DNA of 64,000 nt from Nonomuraea sp. PA05 (lineage in GTDB: Bacteria; Actinomycetota; Actinomycetes; Streptosporangiales; Streptosporangiaceae): positions 1 to 64,000 of the forward strand of contig NZ_VSEY01000015.1 in assembly GCF_008086045.1 (NCBI RefSeq), written 5' to 3'. Each line of letters starts with the position of its first letter. Position 1 is the first letter of the stretch. The notes beneath the pieces were generated by a model that saw nothing but the letters and a program-made list of their open reading frames with translations, was not told the origin of the DNA and ran no database searches. The position numbers were made by a program, and so were the translations under genes. Of the stretch, positions 1 through 7,790 are shown piece by piece.

Positions 1-182
1 ACCACGCCGACGGCCGCACCGTCCTGCTCATCACCCACCGCCTGGCCAGCGTCCGCTACGCCGACCGCATCTACGTCCTGGACCACGGCAAGGTCACCGA
101 ACAGGGCGACCACGCCACCCTCATGGCCCTCGACGGCCTCTACGCCGACCTCTACACCCTCCAGGCCACCGCCTATCGCTGA
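1..182 (+). CDS. ABC transporter ATP-binding/permease, C-terminal end (partial)
   Basis: Only the last 59 codons are in the window; the 5' part lies to the left. The frame reads through a typical H-loop segment (ITHRLASVRYADRI) followed by VLDHGKVTEQGDHATLM, which is the end of the nucleotide-binding domain of ABCB/MsbA-type exporters. Such proteins fuse a six-helix membrane domain to the ATPase and work as dimers in the cytoplasmic membrane. The membrane part is not visible, so half-transporter architecture is inferred from this tail. It ends 6 bp before the convergent penicillin-binding protein gene. Confidence 0.85.
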   Translation, partial: HADGRTVLLITHRLASVRYADRIYVLDHGKVTEQGDHATLMALDGLYADLYTLQATAYR

Positions 183-188
183 AGAGCG

Positions 189-1625
189 TCAGTGCAGGGC
201 CGCCTCGATGACGGCCCGCGCGATGGTGGCCACCGCGTTCACCCGCCGCCCAGGCCGCTCCAGCACCACTCCCACGGCCACCTCGGGCGCCTCCGCGGGC
301 GCGAACGCCGTGATCACGGCGTTCTCCCCCGGCACCGCCTCCGACGCGGCGGTCTTGGCCGCCATCCGCACCCCGGGCAGCACGGCCCCCGTCCCCGAGG
401 CGGGCGAGACGGCCGTCATCATGGCCGCCAGGTACCGCGCCAGCATCGGCGGCACGGCGGTCCTGTACGGCACGGGCGCGGCCCGGCTCATCACCGCCCC
501 GTCCGGCAGCCGCACCTCCGCCACCAGGTAAGGCCGCATCAACACCCCGTTGTTCGCCACGGCCGCCGACAACATCGCCACCATCAGGGGCGTCACCCGG
601 TTGTCGTGGTGCCCGACGGCCGCCAGCGCCATCTGCGTCCGGTCCACGACGGACGGGTACCGGCTCGGCGTGGCGAGCAGCGGGATCCGCAACTGCCCGG
701 CGTTGAACCCGAACGCCTCCGCCTGGTCCCGCAGCAGGTCCTGCCCGAGTTGCAGCCCGATGGCCGCGAAGGCCGTGTCGCAGGACGCCTGGAAGGCGTA
801 GGCGAGCGTCGGCCGCCCGTTCCCGCACCGCCCGGCCTCCAGGTACGCGGGCGCCCCCGGCAGCCGCAGCCGGGCGGGCGCGTGCACGGCCCCGGACGGC
901 GTGTACTCGCCGGAGGCCAGCGCCGCCGCCGCGGTGACCAGCTTGAACGTTGAGCCGGGCGGATAGAGCTGGTTGAGCGCCCGGTTGAGCAGCGGCTGGG
1001 CGGGCGCCTGCCTGAGCTGCCGCGCCGTCCGCGCCAGCAGCTCCCGGTCGAAGGTGGTCAGCGCGTTCGGGTCGTACGTCGGGTACGTGGCCAGCCCCAG
1101 CACGGCCCCGGTCGCCGGGTCGAGGGCCACGACCGCTCCCGGGATACCCGCCGTCCGCAGCCCCTGGTGTGCCGCCCGCTGCACCCGGTCGCGGATCGTC
1201 AGCCGCACGTCGGCACCCTCGACGGCGCCGTCCCCGACCAGCGACCTGACCTTGACCTTGGGGTCCTCGCCCGACAGCACGGCCTCCTGCGCCTGCTCGA
1301 TGCCGGTCGAGCGGTGCAGCGAGACGTGACCGGTGAGGGCGGCGTACTCCTCGCCCCTCGGGTAGACGCGCCGGTACCGATAAGGGCCGCCGGCGTTGAG
1401 CCTGCTCACGGCGATGGGGGTGCCGTCGTAGGTGCGGATGTCGCCGCGCGGCCGGCCGTACCTGTCGATCAGCGTCCGCTCGTTCCTGCGGTCGGCGTTG
1501 AGCGCGTGCGAGCCGAACGCCTGGATGAGCGTGACGTGCGCGAGCAGGGTGAACAGCATCGCGGCGCACAGCTTCGCGACCCGGCTCAGCGGGACGTCGA
1601 GCCACCTCCCCCTCGATCCAGCCAT
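189..1625 (-). CDS. pbpA: PbpA-like class B penicillin-binding protein (transpeptidase)
   Basis: 478 residues. Class B PBPs cross-link peptidoglycan stem peptides on the outside of the membrane. One N-terminal membrane anchor (about residues 15-35) precedes a short dimerisation region and a transpeptidase domain from about residue 160. The acylation motif S225-T-F-K228 is intact. The second motif is S281-C-D283; many actinobacterial PbpA proteins have SCN, although E. coli PBP2 uses SAD. The third motif is K424-T-A, where KTG or KSG is expected. The length matches PbpA (about 480-490) and no PASTA domain is present. The usual ftsW/rodA-pknAB neighbours are absent; a MerR regulator gene lies 36 bp upstream on the same strand. 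The altered third motif may change beta-lactam binding or activity, which is inference. Confidence 0.85.
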   Translation of the reverse strand: MAGSRGRWLDVPLSRVAKLCAAMLFTLLAHVTLIQAFGSHALNADRRNERTLIDRYGRPRGDIRTYDGTPIAVSRLNAGGPYRYRRVYPRGEEYAALTGHVSLHRSTGIEQAQEAVLSGEDPKVKVRSLVGDGAVEGADVRLTIRDRVQRAAHQGLRTAGIPGAVVALDPATGAVLGLATYPTYDPNALTTFDRELLARTARQLRQAPAQPLLNRALNQLYPPGSTFKLVTAAAALASGEYTPSGAVHAPARLRLPGAPAYLEAGRCGNGRPTLAYAFQASCDTAFAAIGLQLGQDLLRDQAEAFGFNAGQLRIPLLATPSRYPSVVDRTQMALAAVGHHDNRVTPLMVAMLSAAVANNGVLMRPYLVAEVRLPDGAVMSRAAPVPYRTAVPPMLARYLAAMMTAVSPASGTGAVLPGVRMAAKTAASEAVPGENAVITAFAPAEAPEVAVGVVLERPGRRVNAVATIARAVIEAALH

Positions 1626-1661
1626 GGATCGAGATGTAGCAACCGGGCCGCAAAGGCCGGG

Positions 1662-2021
1662 CTAGAGGAGGCTGCGGTAGTAGGAAATCTTGTGATGGAT
1701 GTAGCTCTGGCGTTCGGCGAGGTTGGCGATCTGGGCCTGGACCTGCCGGTCGTGCTCCTCCAGCAGCCTGATGCGGTCGGGGACCGTGTGGTCGCCGGCA
1801 CGCACCAGCTCGGCGAAGCGCAACATCGTGGCGATGGGCATGCCCGTGTCGCGCAGGCAGCGCACCATGCCGAGCCAGCCGATGTCCTCCTGGCTGAACC
1901 TGCGCTGCCCGGCCGCGTTGCGGTCGACGCGCTCCAGCAGGCCGATCTTCTCGTAGTAGCGCAGGGTGTCGATGCTGAAGCCGGTCTCCTCGACGACCTC
2001 AGCAGGTGTGTACACGCTCAC
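1662..2021 (-). CDS. MerR family transcriptional regulator
   Basis: 119 residues from the GTG at 2021. The N-terminal winged helix-turn-helix (about residues 4-73) contains the family pattern TPAEVVEETGFSIDTLRYYEKIGLL. It is followed by a long dimerisation helix and a short C-terminal tail without a cysteine cluster, so this is not an obvious metal sensor. The open frame continues upstream, but a longer protein would run through the operators at 2038-2088. The gene is divergent from an aldo/keto reductase, and each arm carries a MerR-type promoter with a 19-bp spacer and a palindrome in the spacer. It probably regulates both itself and the reductase. The inducer cannot be deduced. Confidence 0.88.
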   Translation of the reverse strand: MSVYTPAEVVEETGFSIDTLRYYEKIGLLERVDRNAAGQRRFSQEDIGWLGMVRCLRDTGMPIATMLRFAELVRAGDHTVPDRIRLLEEHDRQVQAQIANLAERQSYIHHKISYYRSLL

Positions 2022-2037
2022 AAGAGCCAAGAATCTC

Positions 2038-2057
2038 ACCTGGAGCCCACTCCAGGT
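2038..2057. promoter_or_regulatory. MerR operator 1 (8-bp perfect inverted repeat)
   Basis: ACCTGGAG-CCCA-CTCCAGGT is a perfect 8-bp inverted repeat with a 4-bp centre. It lies in the spacer between TTGACC (2055-2060, minus strand) and a possible -10 GATTCT 19 bp later, directly upstream of the merR GTG. This is the classic MerR-family operator position. Confidence 0.75.
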
Positions 2058-2065
2058 CAACCGGT

Positions 2066-2096
2066 TTGACATGGAGTGCGCTCCAGGTCCCAGAGT
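2066..2096 (+). promoter_or_regulatory. MerR-type promoter of the aldo/keto reductase with operator 2
   Basis: TTGACA at 2066-2071 and CAGAGT at 2091-2096 are separated by 19 bp, the over-long spacer typical of MerR-activated promoters. The spacer holds a second copy of the operator (2069-2088), differing from operator 1 by one base in one arm. The expected start of transcription (about 2103) coincides with the reductase ATG at 2104, so the mRNA would be leaderless. Confidence 0.65.
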
Positions 2097-2103
2097 CTGC
2101 GCC

Positions 2104-3027
2104 ATGAACATCGCACTGGGCACGATCCCGTTCGGCACCGCCGTGGACGTGGGCACGACCTTCGCCATCCTGGACCGGTTCGTGGAGGCCGGCGGAACCA
2201 GGATCGACACGGCCAACAACTACCCCTTCTGGGTGGAGGGCCGCACGGGCGACGAGAGCGAGCTGACCGTCGGCGCATGGCTGGCCGCCCGGGGCAACCG
2301 GGACGAGGTCGTGATCAGCACGAAGGTCGGCGCCCGCCCCACGGTCCCCGGCGACCTCACCCTCGACTCGGCGGAGGGCCTGTCGGCCGCGGCCGTCGCC
2401 AAGGGTGCGGAGGGCAGCCTCACGAGGTTGCGGACGGACTACATCGATGTGTATTGGTCGCACATCGAGGATCGTTCCGTCCCGTTCGAGGAGACTCTGG
2501 GGGCGTTCGAGGAGCTGGCGCAGGCCGGCAAGGTGCGGGCCATCGGCGCCAGCAACATGCCCGCCTGGCGGCTGGAGCGGGCCAGGAACGTCTCGGCGGC
2601 GCGCGGCTGGATCCCCTACACCCACGTCCAGCAGCGCCACACCTACCTGCGGCCGCGCCCGGACACGAAGCTGCCCGAGTCGGGACACCGGCTGGTGTCG
2701 GACGACCTGCTCGGCTACCTGGCCGCCGAGCCGGACCTGACGCTGTGGGCGTACAACACGCTGATGTTCGGCGCCTACACGCGGGCGGACCGGCCGCTCC
2801 CCGAGATCTACCACCACCCGGGCACCACGCGCCGCCTGGCCGTCCTGCACGAGGTCGCCGGCGAGCTGGGCGCGACGCCGAACCAGGTCGTGCTGGCCTG
2901 GCTGATGGCGGGCGGGATCGTGCCGATCGTCGGCGTCTCCACGCTGGAGCAGCTCGAAGAGGCGATCGGGGCGGCGGACCTCAAGCTGGACGCCGAGCTG
3001 CGCGAGCGCATGGACGCCGCCGCCTGA
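2104..3027 (+). CDS. Aldo/keto reductase family oxidoreductase
   Basis: 307 residues. Members reduce aldehydes and ketones with NADPH in the cytoplasm on a (beta/alpha)8 barrel. The catalytic tetrad is visible as D35 and Y40 (in RIDTANNY), K74 (ISTKVG) and H120 (YWSHIED). The segment VPIVGVSTLEQLEEAIGAAD near the C-terminus matches the cofactor-binding end of the family. The ATG at 2104 was chosen because the promoter geometry predicts a transcript beginning there; no Shine-Dalgarno sequence precedes it. Control by the divergent MerR regulator suggests induction by a small molecule, perhaps the substrate, but the substrate is unknown. Confidence 0.9.
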   Translation: MNIALGTIPFGTAVDVGTTFAILDRFVEAGGTRIDTANNYPFWVEGRTGDESELTVGAWLAARGNRDEVVISTKVGARPTVPGDLTLDSAEGLSAAAVAKGAEGSLTRLRTDYIDVYWSHIEDRSVPFEETLGAFEELAQAGKVRAIGASNMPAWRLERARNVSAARGWIPYTHVQQRHTYLRPRPDTKLPESGHRLVSDDLLGYLAAEPDLTLWAYNTLMFGAYTRADRPLPEIYHHPGTTRRLAVLHEVAGELGATPNQVVLAWLMAGGIVPIVGVSTLEQLEEAIGAADLKLDAELRERMDAAA

Positions 3028-3030
3028 CCG

Positions 3031-3657
3031 CTAGGGCAGGTGGTCGGCCAGGTAGCGGCGGACCAGTTGCTTGCACTCGGCGATCAGCTGGGGGTCGCCG
3101 TCGGGGTCGGCCCGGAAGGCCAGCTTGAGCACGGCGTCGGTGGCCTCCACCGCCACCAGCAGCGCCCGGTCGAGCCCGGGGCCGACGGGGGCGTCGAGCA
3201 GTTCCATCGACAGGGCGCGCAGGCGCTCGGCCACGACGACGTTGTTCTCCTGCGTCTCGTCGAGCGCCCGCTTGCCGTCGTCGCCCGGGGCGCCGAGCAC
3301 CTCGCCGAAGTCCACGACGGCGAAGCCGGGGGTGGTGCGCTTCATGTCCACGAACTCGTCGATGGCCAGATCGACGAGGTCGGTCCAGTGGGAGAGAGAG
3401 GCGGCGGGGATCAGCTCGATGATCCGCTGCAGGAACGCCTCCAGGTTGCGCCGCGCCAGCGCCCGCACCAGCCCCTGCTTGTCGTGGAAGAACTGGTAGA
3501 AGGTGCCGATGGGCACCTCGGCCCGGCGCGCGACCTCCTTCGTGGTCAGCGCCTCGTAGCCGACCTCGTCGAGCAGGAGCGCGCACTCGTCGAGCATGCG
3601 CTCCACGCGCTCGACGCTCCGGCGCTGAGCGGGTCGGCGGCGCAGGGTACTGGTCAT
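3031..3657 (-). CDS. TetR/AcrR family transcriptional regulator
   Basis: 208 residues from the ATG at 3657, which has AAGGA seven bases upstream. In-frame ATGs at 3675 and 3687 exist, but the second overlaps a probable operator. The N-terminal helix-turn-helix (about residues 15-62, with LTTKEVARRAEVPIGTFYQF) is typical of the family, and the all-helical remainder is the ligand-binding and dimerisation domain. It is convergent with the aldo/keto reductase (stops 3 bp apart) and divergent from the GH1 beta-glucosidase gene, which is its most likely target. The ligand is unknown. Confidence 0.88.
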   Translation of the reverse strand: MTSTLRRRPAQRRSVERVERMLDECALLLDEVGYEALTTKEVARRAEVPIGTFYQFFHDKQGLVRALARRNLEAFLQRIIELIPAASLSHWTDLVDLAIDEFVDMKRTTPGFAVVDFGEVLGAPGDDGKRALDETQENNVVVAERLRALSMELLDAPVGPGLDRALLVAVEATDAVLKLAFRADPDGDPQLIAECKQLVRRYLADHLP

Positions 3658-3686
3658 GCCTCCATCCTTGCGCATTCCCGCCGTCA

Positions 3687-3708
3687 TGAGTCAGAGTCTT
3701 TGACCTCA
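3687..3708. promoter_or_regulatory. Candidate TetR operator between tetR and the GH1 gene
   Basis: An imperfect inverted repeat TGAGTCA-N7-TGACCTCA lies in the 85-bp divergent gap. Its size and location fit a TetR-family operator controlling both genes. This is inference from position and symmetry only. Confidence 0.4.
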
Positions 3709-3742
3709 GATAACATGAGCCACCCTCGCGTAGGAGGCGGGA

Positions 3743-5056
3743 ATGTTCTTGTGGGGCACGGCGACGGCGGCCTACCAGATCGAGGGCGCCACCGGCGAGG
3801 ACGGCAGGGGCGCGTCCGTCTGGGACACCTTCTCCCACGAGCCCGGCCGTACCAAGGGCGGGCAGACCGGGGACGTGGCGTGCGACCACTACCACCGCTG
3901 GCCGGAGGACGTCGCCCTGATGGCGGGGCTCGGCGTGAACGCCTACCGCTTCTCGATCGCCTGGCCCCGCGTGCTGCCCCAGGGCTCGGGCCAGGTGAAC
4001 GCGCCCGGCCTCGACTTCTACGACCGGCTGGTGGACGCGCTGCTCGCGGCCGGGATCCAGCCGGTGCCGACGCTGTTCCACTGGGACCTGCCCCAGGCGC
4101 TGGAGGAGCGCGGCGGCTGGCTCGACCGCGACGTCTGCGCGCTCTTCGCCGACTACGCCGCCGTGGTCGCCGGGCGGCTGGCCGACCGCGTCCCGCTGTG
4201 GATCACGCTGAACGAACCGTTCGTGCACATGGCCTACGGCTACGCCATGGGCCTGCACGCACCCGGCCGGACGCTCATGACCGGCGCCCTGCCCGCCGCC
4301 CACCACCAGCTCCTCGCCCACGGCCTCGCCGTCCAGGCCCTGAGGTCGGCGGGCGCCCGCCAGGTGGCGCTCACGAACAACTGCACCCCCGTCTGGCCCG
4401 CCTCGCGGGAGGAGCCGGACGTGCGCGCCGCCGACGCCTACGACGTGCTGCACAACCGCCTGTTCAACGACCCCGTGCTGCGCGGGGAGTATCCGGACCT
4501 GTCGGCTTACACGCCCGCGCTCGACTTCGTCCGCGACGGCGACCTGAAGACCATCGCCGCCCCGCTGGACGCCCTCGGCGTCAACTACTACAACCCCACC
4601 CGCATCGCCGCCCCGACCGGCGACGGGCTCCCGTTCGACGACGCGGGCGTCACCGGCTTCCCCACCACCGCCTTCGGCTGGCCGGTGGTCCCCGACGGCC
4701 TGCGCGAGCTGCTCACGGGCCTCAAGGCCAGGTACGGCGCCGCCCTCCCGCCGATCCTGATCACCGAGAACGGCTGCTCGCAGGAGGACGTCCCGGCCGC
4801 CGACGGCACGATCGACGACGCGGCCCGCGTCGACTTCCTCGACCGGCACATCGCGGCCATGCGCCGGGCCATGGCAGAAGGCGTGGACGTGCGCGGCTAC
4901 TTCGTCTGGTCGCTGCTGGACAACTTCGAGTGGGCCGAGGGCTACGACCAGCGCTTCGGCCTGGTGCACGTCGACTTCGAGACGCAGCGCCGCACGCCGA
5001 AGCGCTCCTACCACTGGTTCGCGGAGTTCCTGAAGGGTCAGAACACCGACACGTGA
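3743..5056 (+). CDS. GH1 family beta-glucosidase
   Basis: 437 residues. GH1 retaining glycosidases hydrolyse beta-glucosides, and sometimes galactosides or fucosides, by a double-displacement mechanism. The acid/base glutamate is E158 in TLNEPF and the nucleophile is E342 in ITENG. The N-terminus FLWGTATAAYQIEG is the family signature, and QxxGxxxAxxxF-like substrate-pocket residues follow the usual order. There is no signal peptide, so the enzyme is cytoplasmic and would act on imported disaccharides or plant glycosides. An AGGAGG-type ribosome-binding site precedes the ATG at 3743. The 3' end overlaps the convergent secreted-protein gene by 19 bp. The divergent TetR regulator probably controls it. 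Confidence 0.93.
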   Translation: MFLWGTATAAYQIEGATGEDGRGASVWDTFSHEPGRTKGGQTGDVACDHYHRWPEDVALMAGLGVNAYRFSIAWPRVLPQGSGQVNAPGLDFYDRLVDALLAAGIQPVPTLFHWDLPQALEERGGWLDRDVCALFADYAAVVAGRLADRVPLWITLNEPFVHMAYGYAMGLHAPGRTLMTGALPAAHHQLLAHGLAVQALRSAGARQVALTNNCTPVWPASREEPDVRAADAYDVLHNRLFNDPVLRGEYPDLSAYTPALDFVRDGDLKTIAAPLDALGVNYYNPTRIAAPTGDGLPFDDAGVTGFPTTAFGWPVVPDGLRELLTGLKARYGAALPPILITENGCSQEDVPAADGTIDDAARVDFLDRHIAAMRRAMAEGVDVRGYFVWSLLDNFEWAEGYDQRFGLVHVDFETQRRTPKRSYHWFAEFLKGQNTDT

Positions 5057-5934
5057 ACGTGGTCGTAGTGGTTGGCGGTCACCCCGCCGCGGTCCGACAT
5101 CGGGTCCCAGCCGCCGCCTGACCGGATGTCGTAGTACCGCTGCTTCCAGATGATGTACATGACGCCCAGCCGGGGGCCGTTCGCGATCAGCCAGGCGGCC
5201 AGCGCGTCGCCGTTGGCCGCGTCGGAGCCGCCGGCCATCCTGCCGCCGCTCGACATCATGAAGTCGCAGGCCCGGCCCTTGCCGTGCTCGCCGGGGTCGC
5301 CGGGGCGCAGGCAGCCGACACCGTACTTCATGGGGAAGTTGGCCATGATCTCCGCGCGCACATTGATCATGCGCGGGGTCAGGCCCTCGGCGCCGCCGGG
5401 CTGCTGGAAGCCGTACTTCTGCAGCAGCTTCTGGATGTCGTCCTTCTTGTTCTGCAGCGCCTTGATCTCCTTGCGGAGCTTCTCGATCTTCTCGCTCGCG
5501 TTGACCTTGGCGTCGTCGGACTTGTCGATCAGCTTCTTGATGCTCTCGACGCGCTGGGTCCGCTCGTTGGCCATGTACGCCAGGTTGGCGGCGCCGCCCA
5601 GCATCGCGTACGGGTCGCCGCTGGGCGTCAGCAGCCGGGTGCCGTCGAGCGGCCCCACCATGTAGGAGGTCTGGGCGATCCTGCTCACCTCGGCCTGGGC
5701 CGCCGCGAGCTGCGCCTCCAGGTCACCGGAGGTGTCGGTGGCCTTCTTGGCCTGGACCCTGATCTCCTCCAGGCTCTGGATCTGGCCACGGTAGAGCTCG
5801 TTCAGCCGGGCGGCCTGCTTGGTGAGCTTGCGCAGCTCGGCGGGGCTGGGGTCGGCCATGGCCGGCGAGGGGGCCGGCAGCCCGAGCAGCCCGGAGAGTA
5901 CGGCGACGAGAACGGCGAGCCGCCAGATTCTCAC
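5038..5934 (-). CDS. Secreted coiled-coil protein with ARB_07466-like C-terminal domain
   Basis: 298 residues. A signal peptide (about residues 1-27, cleavage near AMA-DP) is followed by two long charged helical stretches (about 31-100 and 120-172) that read as coiled coil, as in RipA/PcsB-type cell-wall hydrolase regulators. The C-terminal part (about 185-298) has GRACDFMMSSGG, WKQRYYDIRSGGGW and NHYDHVHVSV, the pattern of the ARB_07466-like domain related to VanY/peptidase M15 folds. The conserved His and Asp residues suggest metal binding. It is probably exported to the cell wall; catalytic activity is inferred, not shown. A promoter is visible upstream at 5966-5994. Confidence 0.8.
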   Translation of the reverse strand: MRIWRLAVLVAVLSGLLGLPAPSPAMADPSPAELRKLTKQAARLNELYRGQIQSLEEIRVQAKKATDTSGDLEAQLAAAQAEVSRIAQTSYMVGPLDGTRLLTPSGDPYAMLGGAANLAYMANERTQRVESIKKLIDKSDDAKVNASEKIEKLRKEIKALQNKKDDIQKLLQKYGFQQPGGAEGLTPRMINVRAEIMANFPMKYGVGCLRPGDPGEHGKGRACDFMMSSGGRMAGGSDAANGDALAAWLIANGPRLGVMYIIWKQRYYDIRSGGGWDPMSDRGGVTANHYDHVHVSVF

Positions 5935-5965
5935 ACCCGTCCCCTCCCCTCATAGACGGACCGAA

Positions 5966-5994
5966 ACTATAGAAGATGATCTTGATTTCTGTCA
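5966..5994 (-). promoter_or_regulatory. Sigma-70 type promoter for the secreted coiled-coil protein
   Basis: On the minus strand, TGACAG (5989-5994) and TATAGT (5966-5971) are separated by 17 bp, about 30 bp upstream of the start codon at 5934. The A+T-rich setting is unusual for this genome. Confidence 0.55.
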
Positions 5995-6159
5995 TGTGAA
6001 CGACCGAACTGCTGCACCTTTGGTGAAATTTATACAGCTTTGTCCGATCCGGTGGGCGGCGCGGCGCGGCCCTCTTGCGTGCACGGACAGAACATGATTC
6101 GGTCGCCTTGGGACATGCCGAAGTCAAGCAAGCATTCGGTCAAGCAGGAGGCTCACGAC

Positions 6160-7593
6160 ATGCGCCAGCACGACAAGCTGTTCATCGGGGGCGAATGGGT
6201 GGCCCCCGCGGGCACCGGGACGATCGACGTCATCTCCCCCCATACGGAGGAGATCGTCGGCCGCGTGCCGGACGGCACGGCCGAGGACATGGAGCGCGCG
6301 GTCGCCGCCGCCAGGGAGGCCTTCGACCACGGGCCGTGGCCGCGGATGACGTTCGCCGAGCGGGCCGAGGTGATCGGCCGGCTGGCTGCCATCTACAACG
6401 AGCGGCAGGGCGAGATGGCCCAGCTCATCACCGAGGAGATGGGCTCGCCGATCACCTTCTCCAACCTCGCGCAGGCGCCGCAGCCGCTCGGCATGCTGCA
6501 GTACTACGCCGAGCTGGGCAAGACGTTCGTGCAGGAGGAGCAGCGGCCGGGGCTGTTCGGCCCGATCACCGTACGCAGGGAGCCGGTGGGCGTCGTGGCG
6601 GCCGTGGTGCCGTGGAACGTCCCCCAGTTCGTCACCATGACCAAGGTCGCGCCCGCGCTGCTGGCGGGCTGCACGATCGTGCTCAAGCCGGCTCCGGAGA
6701 CGCCGCTGGACGCGTACCTGCTGGCCGAGTGGGCGGCCGAGGCCGGCGTGCCCGCCGGCGTGCTCAACATCGTCGTCGCGGGCCGCGAGGTGGGCGAGCA
6801 CCTGGTCTCGCACAAGGGCGTCGACAAGGTCGCCTTCACCGGCTCGACGGCGGCCGGCCGCCGCATCGCCGCCGTCTGCGGCGAGCAGCTCAAGCGGGTC
6901 AGCCTGGAGCTGGGCGGCAAGTCGGCCGCGATCATCCTGGACGACGCCGACCTGGCCGCCAGCATGGGCTTCCTGTCCATGGCCTCCCTGATGAACAACG
7001 GCCAGGCGTGCGTGGCGCAGACCCGCATCCTGGCCTCGCGCAACCGCTACGACGAGGTCGTGGACGCCATCGCCGGCATGGTCGGCTCGCAGGCCGTCGG
7101 CGACCCCGCCGACGCCACGACCGGCATCGGGCCGCTGGTGGCCAAGCGCCAGCAGGAGCGGGTGGAGAGCTACATCAAGCTCGGCATGGACGAAGGCGCC
7201 AAGATCGTGGTGGGCGGCCTCGACCGGCCCTACGACAGGGGCTGGTACGTCGCGCCCACCGTCTTCTCCGGCGTCAGCAACGACATGCGCATCGCCCGCG
7301 AGGAGATCTTCGGCCCGGTCCTGGCCGTGATCCCGTACGAGGACGAGGCCGACGCCGTCCGCATCGCCAACGACAGCGACTACGGCCTGGCGGGCACGGT
7401 CTGGACGGCCGACGCCGACCACGGCATGGAGGTGGCCCGCCAGGTGCGCACGGGCACGTACGGCGTCAACTGCTTCATGCTGGAGACCAACGCGCCCTTC
7501 GGCGGCTACAAGGCCAGCGGCATCGGCCGCGAGCTGGGCCCCGAGGGCCTCAACAGCTATCTGGAGTACAAGACGATCAGCCGCCTCGGCTGA
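6160..7593 (+). CDS. NAD(P)-dependent aldehyde dehydrogenase
   Basis: 477 residues, the normal length for the superfamily. It oxidises an aldehyde to a carboxylate in the cytoplasm. The general base E250 (LELGGKS) and catalytic cysteine C284 (NNGQACVAQ) are both present, and VPWNVPQ plus FTGST mark the Rossmann cofactor site. The C-terminus ends with the usual substrate-loop motif NAPFGGYKASGIGRELG. The ATG at 6160 has AGGAGG nine bases upstream; the frame extends 5' but without support. It stands alone, followed by a strong terminator. The substrate cannot be assigned; the betaine/aromatic aldehyde dehydrogenase subgroup is plausible. Confidence 0.92.
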   Translation: MRQHDKLFIGGEWVAPAGTGTIDVISPHTEEIVGRVPDGTAEDMERAVAAAREAFDHGPWPRMTFAERAEVIGRLAAIYNERQGEMAQLITEEMGSPITFSNLAQAPQPLGMLQYYAELGKTFVQEEQRPGLFGPITVRREPVGVVAAVVPWNVPQFVTMTKVAPALLAGCTIVLKPAPETPLDAYLLAEWAAEAGVPAGVLNIVVAGREVGEHLVSHKGVDKVAFTGSTAAGRRIAAVCGEQLKRVSLELGGKSAAIILDDADLAASMGFLSMASLMNNGQACVAQTRILASRNRYDEVVDAIAGMVGSQAVGDPADATTGIGPLVAKRQQERVESYIKLGMDEGAKIVVGGLDRPYDRGWYVAPTVFSGVSNDMRIAREEIFGPVLAVIPYEDEADAVRIANDSDYGLAGTVWTADADHGMEVARQVRTGTYGVNCFMLETNAPFGGYKASGIGRELGPEGLNSYLEYKTISRLG

Positions 7594-7608
7594 ACCCCCG
7601 CGAAAGGC

Positions 7609-7641
7609 AGAGGGCCCCGCCACCCACGGCGGGGCCCTCTT
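7609..7641 (+). terminator. Rho-independent type terminator after the aldehyde dehydrogenase
   Basis: A perfect 13-bp stem (7609-7621 with 7628-7640) encloses a 6-nt loop ACCCAC, 16 bp after the stop codon. The T-tract is minimal, as is common in actinomycetes. Confidence 0.85.
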
Positions 7642-7705
7642 CGCGGATGGTTACCCAGCGCGCCCCCGCGACGCTGGGCTACCGCCCGACTACAGCAGTA
7701 TGTCC

Positions 7706-7784
7706 CACGTCCACCACCTAGGCGGTTTCCTTCCCCAGGGACTTTCTCCCGGCGGTTTCCTTCCATCCGCCCTAGGTAGACGTG
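7706..7784. repeat. Paired direct and inverted repeats between convergent genes
   Basis: GGCGGTTTCCTTCC occurs at 7721-7734 and again at 7751-7764. Flanking them are CCTAGG palindromes (7717-7722 and 7771-7776), themselves set in CACGTC and GACGTG ends, so the block is also an imperfect inverted repeat. It lies between the convergent aldehyde dehydrogenase and hydrolase genes. Function unknown; it could be a bidirectional terminator or a protein-binding site. Confidence 0.5.
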
Positions 7785-7790
7785 TTTCAC

